Part shown: positions 5,836 to 8,052 of the stretch, one piece after another
How the letters are laid out: each line of letters begins with the position of its first letter
Numbering within the stretch: the first letter of the stretch is position 1
Assembly: GCA_011390085.1 (NCBI GenBank)
Contig: JAABTB010000090.1
Span: forward strand, 1-8,052
Direction: 5' to 3'
Length of the DNA: 8,052 nucleotides
Source of the DNA: Desulfobacula sp.
GTDB taxonomy: Bacteria; Desulfobacterota; Desulfobacteria; Desulfobacterales; Desulfobacteraceae
Translations under genes and position numbers: made by a program
Notes under the pieces: model-generated
What the model saw: only the letters and a program-made list of their open reading frames with translations
What the model was told of the DNA's origin: nothing
Database searches by the model: none

Positions 5836-7145
5836 AAGGATACCCTCTTGTCTGTAATATCGGTTTCAAATATCTCCATGCCTTTTTTCATGGCGCAGAA
5901 ATCTCCGCACATGGTGCAGGTTTCTTTCTGGAGAGGCCTTCTTTCCTGTCTTGTATTTTTTGCAATGTCCGGGAACAACAGGAACTGTTCAAGGTCTTCC
6001 CAGCGCATATCCCGCCGGGCCAGGGCTGCCTGTTTTTCATTTTCCCGTCTCTCCGGATATTTGGCAATATCCCCGATGCGGGCAGCCAGCCGGGTGGCCC
6101 GAACGCCTTCCCGGACATCTTTGACATCTGGAAGGGCCAAATGTTCGGCCGGGGTGATATAGCAGATCAGATCCGCCCCGAACCGGGCTGAGCTTGCGGC
6201 CCCGATGGCGGCGGTAATATGGTCGTAACCGGCCCCGGTATCACAGGGAATGGGGCCGAGAACATAATAGGGAGCGTTGCCGGACATGCGTTTTTCAATC
6301 AGGATATTGGCTTCTATCTCGTCCAGGGGCACATGGCCCGGACCTTCCACCATGGTCTGGCAACCCAGGCCCCGGCCGATTTCAGCCATTTCACAGTTGA
6401 TGATCATTTCCGCCATCTGGGCCCGGTCATGGCTGTCGTGGATGGCCCCGGCCCTGATCCCGTTGCCCAGGGAGAGAACCGCATCATATTTTTTCATCAA
6501 ACCGCAGACTCGGTCAAACTGTTCATATAATGGATTTTCCCGTTTGTTGATGTCCATCCAGGCCACCATATAGGTACCGCCCTTGGAGGCCAGTCCGCCG
6601 TAGCGAAAGCCCTGTTTTCTCAGGCGCTCGATGGTATATTGATTAATGCCGCAATGGATGGCCATAAAACTCAGGCCGTCCTCCAATTGCCGCTCGATCA
6701 GCTCGAACAGGTATTCAGGGTCGAGCCTGGCAGGATTTTTGTATTTCCGGATGGTTTCCTGAAAGGCCTGGTACAGGGGCACATTTCCCACGGGAAGGTC
6801 GGTGCAGGAAAGGATGGTTCTCCGGATCTCATCCAGATCTCCTCCGGTGGACAATTCCATGAGGGTATCGGCTCCTTCTTCCATTGCCGCCTTTGCTTTT
6901 TCAATTTCAAGCCCGAGGTTGCAGATATCCGATGAGGTGCCGATGGAGGCATTGACCTTGGTCCGAAGGCCGGTCCCGATGCCGACGATCTTTTGCCGGC
7001 TGCGGCCGGGGTTGCAGGGGATGACGATTTCACCCGTTGCCATATGGGCCAGGACAAAGTCTTCCGTCACTCCCTCAGCCTCTGCCACGGCCTGCATTTC
7101 TTTTGTCAAAAAGCCCTTCCGGGCGTGTTCCAGTTGTGTGGTCAT
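5832..7145 (-). CDS. bzaF: BzaF-type 5-hydroxybenzimidazole synthase (radical-SAM ThiC paralogue)
   Basis: Expected to convert 5-aminoimidazole ribotide to 5-hydroxybenzimidazole, the anaerobic route to the cobamide lower ligand. At 437 residues it is a short ThiC-family protein: GIGTGLRTKVNASIGTSSD (55-73), LSTGGDLDEIRR (98-109), GGLASKGGTYMV (183-194), LSLGNGIRAGAIHD (224-237), VEGPGHVPLDEIE (266-278), GAGYDHITAAIGAA (304-317). The C-terminal iron-sulfur motif is CTMCGDFC (C410, C413, C417), spaced CX2CX3C, whereas classical ThiC has CX2CX4C. The ATG at 7145 is preceded by GAGGAA at ideal distance. The longer frame back to 7271 runs through the riboswitch and terminator and is rejected. The choice of BzaF over ThiC rests on cobT coupling, a cobalamin rather than a TPP riboswitch, and the cysteine spacing. 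A ThiC role is the main alternative. Confidence 0.87.
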   Translation of the reverse strand: MTTQLEHARKGFLTKEMQAVAEAEGVTEDFVLAHMATGEIVIPCNPGRSRQKIVGIGTGLRTKVNASIGTSSDICNLGLEIEKAKAAMEEGADTLMELSTGGDLDEIRRTILSCTDLPVGNVPLYQAFQETIRKYKNPARLDPEYLFELIERQLEDGLSFMAIHCGINQYTIERLRKQGFRYGGLASKGGTYMVAWMDINKRENPLYEQFDRVCGLMKKYDAVLSLGNGIRAGAIHDSHDRAQMAEMIINCEMAEIGRGLGCQTMVEGPGHVPLDEIEANILIEKRMSGNAPYYVLGPIPCDTGAGYDHITAAIGAASSARFGADLICYITPAEHLALPDVKDVREGVRATRLAARIGDIAKYPERRENEKQAALARRDMRWEDLEQFLLFPDIAKNTRQERRPLQKETCTMCGDFCAMKKGMEIFETDITDKRVSL

Positions 7146-7166
7146 AGTTTCCTCGCTATGAAAGCC

Positions 7167-7194
7167 CTTGCAAAACCAAAAAAGGTTCTGCAAG
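7167..7194 (-). promoter_or_regulatory. Alternative hairpin competing with the bzaF leader terminator
   Basis: In the leftward transcript CTTGCAGAACC (7194-7184) can pair with GGTTTTGCAAG (7177-7167), an 11-pair stem with one U-G wobble and a U6 loop. The first arm is also the descending arm of the intrinsic terminator at 7178-7218, so the two folds exclude each other. The third arm repeats an 11-base segment of the terminator's ascending arm. It ends 13 bases before the bzaF Shine-Dalgarno and leaves that site free. An antiterminator role is inferred. Confidence 0.5.
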
Positions 7195-7218
7195 AACATA
7201 TGTCTTGCAAAACCTTTT
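7178..7218 (-). terminator. Intrinsic terminator of the cobalamin riboswitch expression platform
   Basis: In the leftward transcript AAAAGGTTTTGCAAGA (7218-7203) pairs with TCTTGCAGAACCTTTT (7195-7180), with one U-G wobble and a 7-base loop. The stem runs into a U6 tract (7183-7178). It lies between the aptamer and the bzaF Shine-Dalgarno, so it would stop transcription before bzaF-cobT when cobalamin is bound. Confidence 0.82.
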
Positions 7219-7240
7219 ACCATCAGGTCCCACGTTTTAA

Positions 7241-7386
7241 ATTGCCCGGCTCGTCTTCTGGCTTCCGGCATTAGATCTGTTGTACCGCCTTCCCGTTTTC
7301 ACAGTGGCATGTCCGCAAACAGATATTTCCGGTTACAGCGGCGGGACCGCCACGGAATTTCACCGTGTTCCGTTGACCAGGGCAAT
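7241..7386 (-). promoter_or_regulatory. Cobalamin (adenosylcobalamin-type) riboswitch aptamer
   Basis: The minus strand carries the conserved core in order. P1 is closed by ATTGCCC (7386-7380) and GGGCAAT (7247-7241), a perfect 7-base match. Then come GGTGAAATTCCG (7364-7353), GCGGTCCCGCCGCTGTAA (7350-7333), GCCACTG (7308-7302) with GGGAAGGCGG (7294-7285), and the B12 box AGCCAGAAGACGAGCC (7263-7248). The aptamer is compact at 146 bases. It sits directly upstream of a terminator and bzaF-cobT, so ligand binding should repress lower-ligand synthesis. Confidence 0.95.
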
Positions 7387-7401
7387 CCTAAAATCGATTC
7401 T

Positions 7402-7430
7402 TATTTATAAAAAGCAGGAGGTAAAGTCAA
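7402..7430 (-). promoter_or_regulatory. Sigma70-like promoter for the riboswitch-bzaF-cobT operon
   Basis: Minus-strand TTGACT (7430-7425) and TAAATA (7407-7402) are 17 bases apart, the same arrangement as the ihfA promoter candidate. Transcription would begin near 7395, about 9 bases before the riboswitch P1 stem, which fits well. TATAAA (7409-7404) is an alternative -10 box but gives a 15-base spacer. Confidence 0.55.
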
Positions 7431-7520
7431 GCTTCTGTTTGAAAGCGGGTGAGTATAGAAAAGAGATTTGATCGAGAGATAAAATCAACGAGCGGCGTCA
7501 AACAGCCCGTATTCCTTTGT

Positions 7521-7565
7521 AATCCGCCGGAGCCAGACACCGGCTCCAAGAAATTTGAGCGGATT
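7521..7565. repeat. Nested inverted repeat at the end of the methyltransferase gene
   Basis: An outer pair AATCCGC (7521-7527) / GCGGATT (7559-7565) encloses an inner pair GGAGCC (7529-7534) / GGCTCC (7542-7547). The outer right arm overlaps the methyltransferase stop codon (7566-7564). No T-run follows on the minus strand (ACAAAGG), so it is not a classical intrinsic terminator. It may protect or end the upstream transcript, or be a dispersed repeat. The rest of the gap between here and the promoter (about 7431-7520) shows nothing recognisable. Confidence 0.45.
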
Positions 7566-8052
7566 AGGTCTTCCCGGCAATGACGGCAAATTCCTTCGAC
7601 TTTCGATCATACGGGGTTCCCGCAACGTCCGAATAAATCCCCTTAACGGAAAATCCGGCATCCTGAAACTCCTTCTCCAGATCCTCGGGTAAAAAATATT
7701 GCAGCCAATTATACACCGTTCTGGTACGTTCCGGTTCAACAATCGTGTATTTGTCCAGCACAATCTTTTCTTTGCCGTATGTGAAGGTGTTTAGAAAGCC
7801 GTAATACGTATTCGGGGACCAGAATCCGTTGAGCAGGTTTGCTTCGTATGTTGCCGCTTCTTTCCTCTGGTCAAAGGCCTCCAGGGAATAAACATCCAGA
7901 AGGATGGAACCGTCCGGTTTCAGAATCCTGAGGAACTTGCTCAGAATCTCTTTTCTTTGCCTTGGGCCAAGTGCGCAGAAATCGCACATGATCATCATGA
8001 CAAGGTTGAATCGGTCCTGCGTTTCAAAGTCCAGATAATTCTGCTGCACATA
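7564..8052 (-). CDS. Class I SAM-dependent methyltransferase, C-terminal 162 residues (5' end beyond window)
   Basis: The coding frame is open at base 8052 (TAT, Tyr), so the start lies outside. The visible part has the second half of a Rossmann methyltransferase: FNLVMMIMCDFCAL (15-28, strand 4 and following motif), LRILKPDGSILLDV (41-54, the usual LKPGG strand 5 block), a middle insert rich in aromatic residues (68-122) and a final strand EFAVIAGKT (154-162). The SAM-binding glycine loop is beyond the edge. The substrate cannot be told. It is on the same strand as bzaF, but a separate promoter and riboswitch lie between, so it is not part of the cobamide unit. Confidence 0.8.
   Translation of the reverse strand, partial: YVQQNYLDFETQDRFNLVMMIMCDFCALGPRQRKEILSKFLRILKPDGSILLDVYSLEAFDQRKEAATYEANLLNGFWSPNTYYGFLNTFTYGKEKIVLDKYTIVEPERTRTVYNWLQYFLPEDLEKEFQDAGFSVKGIYSDVAGTPYDRKSKEFAVIAGKT

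Noticed and set aside
5832..7145. Annotation as thiC (thiamin HMP-phosphate synthase)
   Set aside because: The upstream element is a cobalamin riboswitch, not a TPP riboswitch, cobT is translationally coupled, and the cysteine spacing is CX2CX3C. Kept only as the main alternative.
7146..7271. N-terminal extension of bzaF to an ATG at 7271
   Set aside because: This stretch encodes the riboswitch B12 box and the terminator, its translation does not resemble the ThiC family, and the ATG at 7145 has an ideal Shine-Dalgarno sequence.
7564..8052. The partial methyltransferase as a BzaC-type enzyme that would methylate 5-hydroxybenzimidazole
   Set aside because: It lies upstream of the bzaF promoter and riboswitch, and the visible half has only generic class I methyltransferase features.

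Overview
The window looks like chromosomal DNA from a strictly anaerobic, sulfate-reducer-like member of the Desulfobacterota (Desulfobacteraceae type). The clearest pointer is a radical-SAM ThiC paralogue (BzaF type) followed by cobT and preceded by a cobalamin riboswitch, a layout known for oxygen-independent synthesis of the vitamin B12 lower ligand in such organisms. Moderate GC content, GTG starts, MobB and an LPP20-like exported protein fit this. The taxonomic placement is inference; there is no rRNA in the window.

Layout from left to right. (1) The N-terminal part of a shikimate kinase-like gene runs leftward off the edge at base 1. (2) A 236-base divergent intergenic region carries a long hairpin with a U-tract in the leader of that gene, plus a sigma70-like promoter and a dyad for the rightward unit. 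(3) A rightward, tightly spaced unit follows: ihfA, mobB, then an exported protein with LPP20-like features. (4) Converging on it and overlapping its 3' end by 17 bases is a leftward pair in which a membrane sensor histidine kinase overlaps panC. (5) A rightward HD-domain hydrolase gene is divergent from the kinase and ends at a strong hairpin shared with the converging cobT. (6) The leftward bzaF-cobT operon has ATGA coupling and a complete regulatory leader: promoter, cobalamin aptamer, intrinsic terminator and an overlapping alternative hairpin. (7) The C-terminal part of a SAM-dependent methyltransferase enters from the right edge, with a nested inverted repeat at its stop codon.

The bzaF-cobT unit is the functional centre. 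BzaF is expected to turn 5-aminoimidazole ribotide (the purine and thiamin intermediate) into 5-hydroxybenzimidazole, and CobT activates that base to its alpha-ribotide for attachment to the corrin ring. The riboswitch closes the loop, so that cobalamin shuts the unit down. No bzaC, bzaD or bzaE is present here, so the locus by itself predicts a 5-hydroxybenzimidazolyl cobamide. The other genes serve nucleoid structure (ihfA), molybdenum cofactor maturation (mobB), coenzyme A supply (panC), aromatic biosynthesis (shikimate kinase) and signalling.

I found no CRISPR array, tRNA, rRNA, insertion sequence or phage gene. No wholly undescribed system is evident. The most unusual structure is the three-arm expression platform between the riboswitch and bzaF; the next is the hairpin leader of the shikimate kinase gene.
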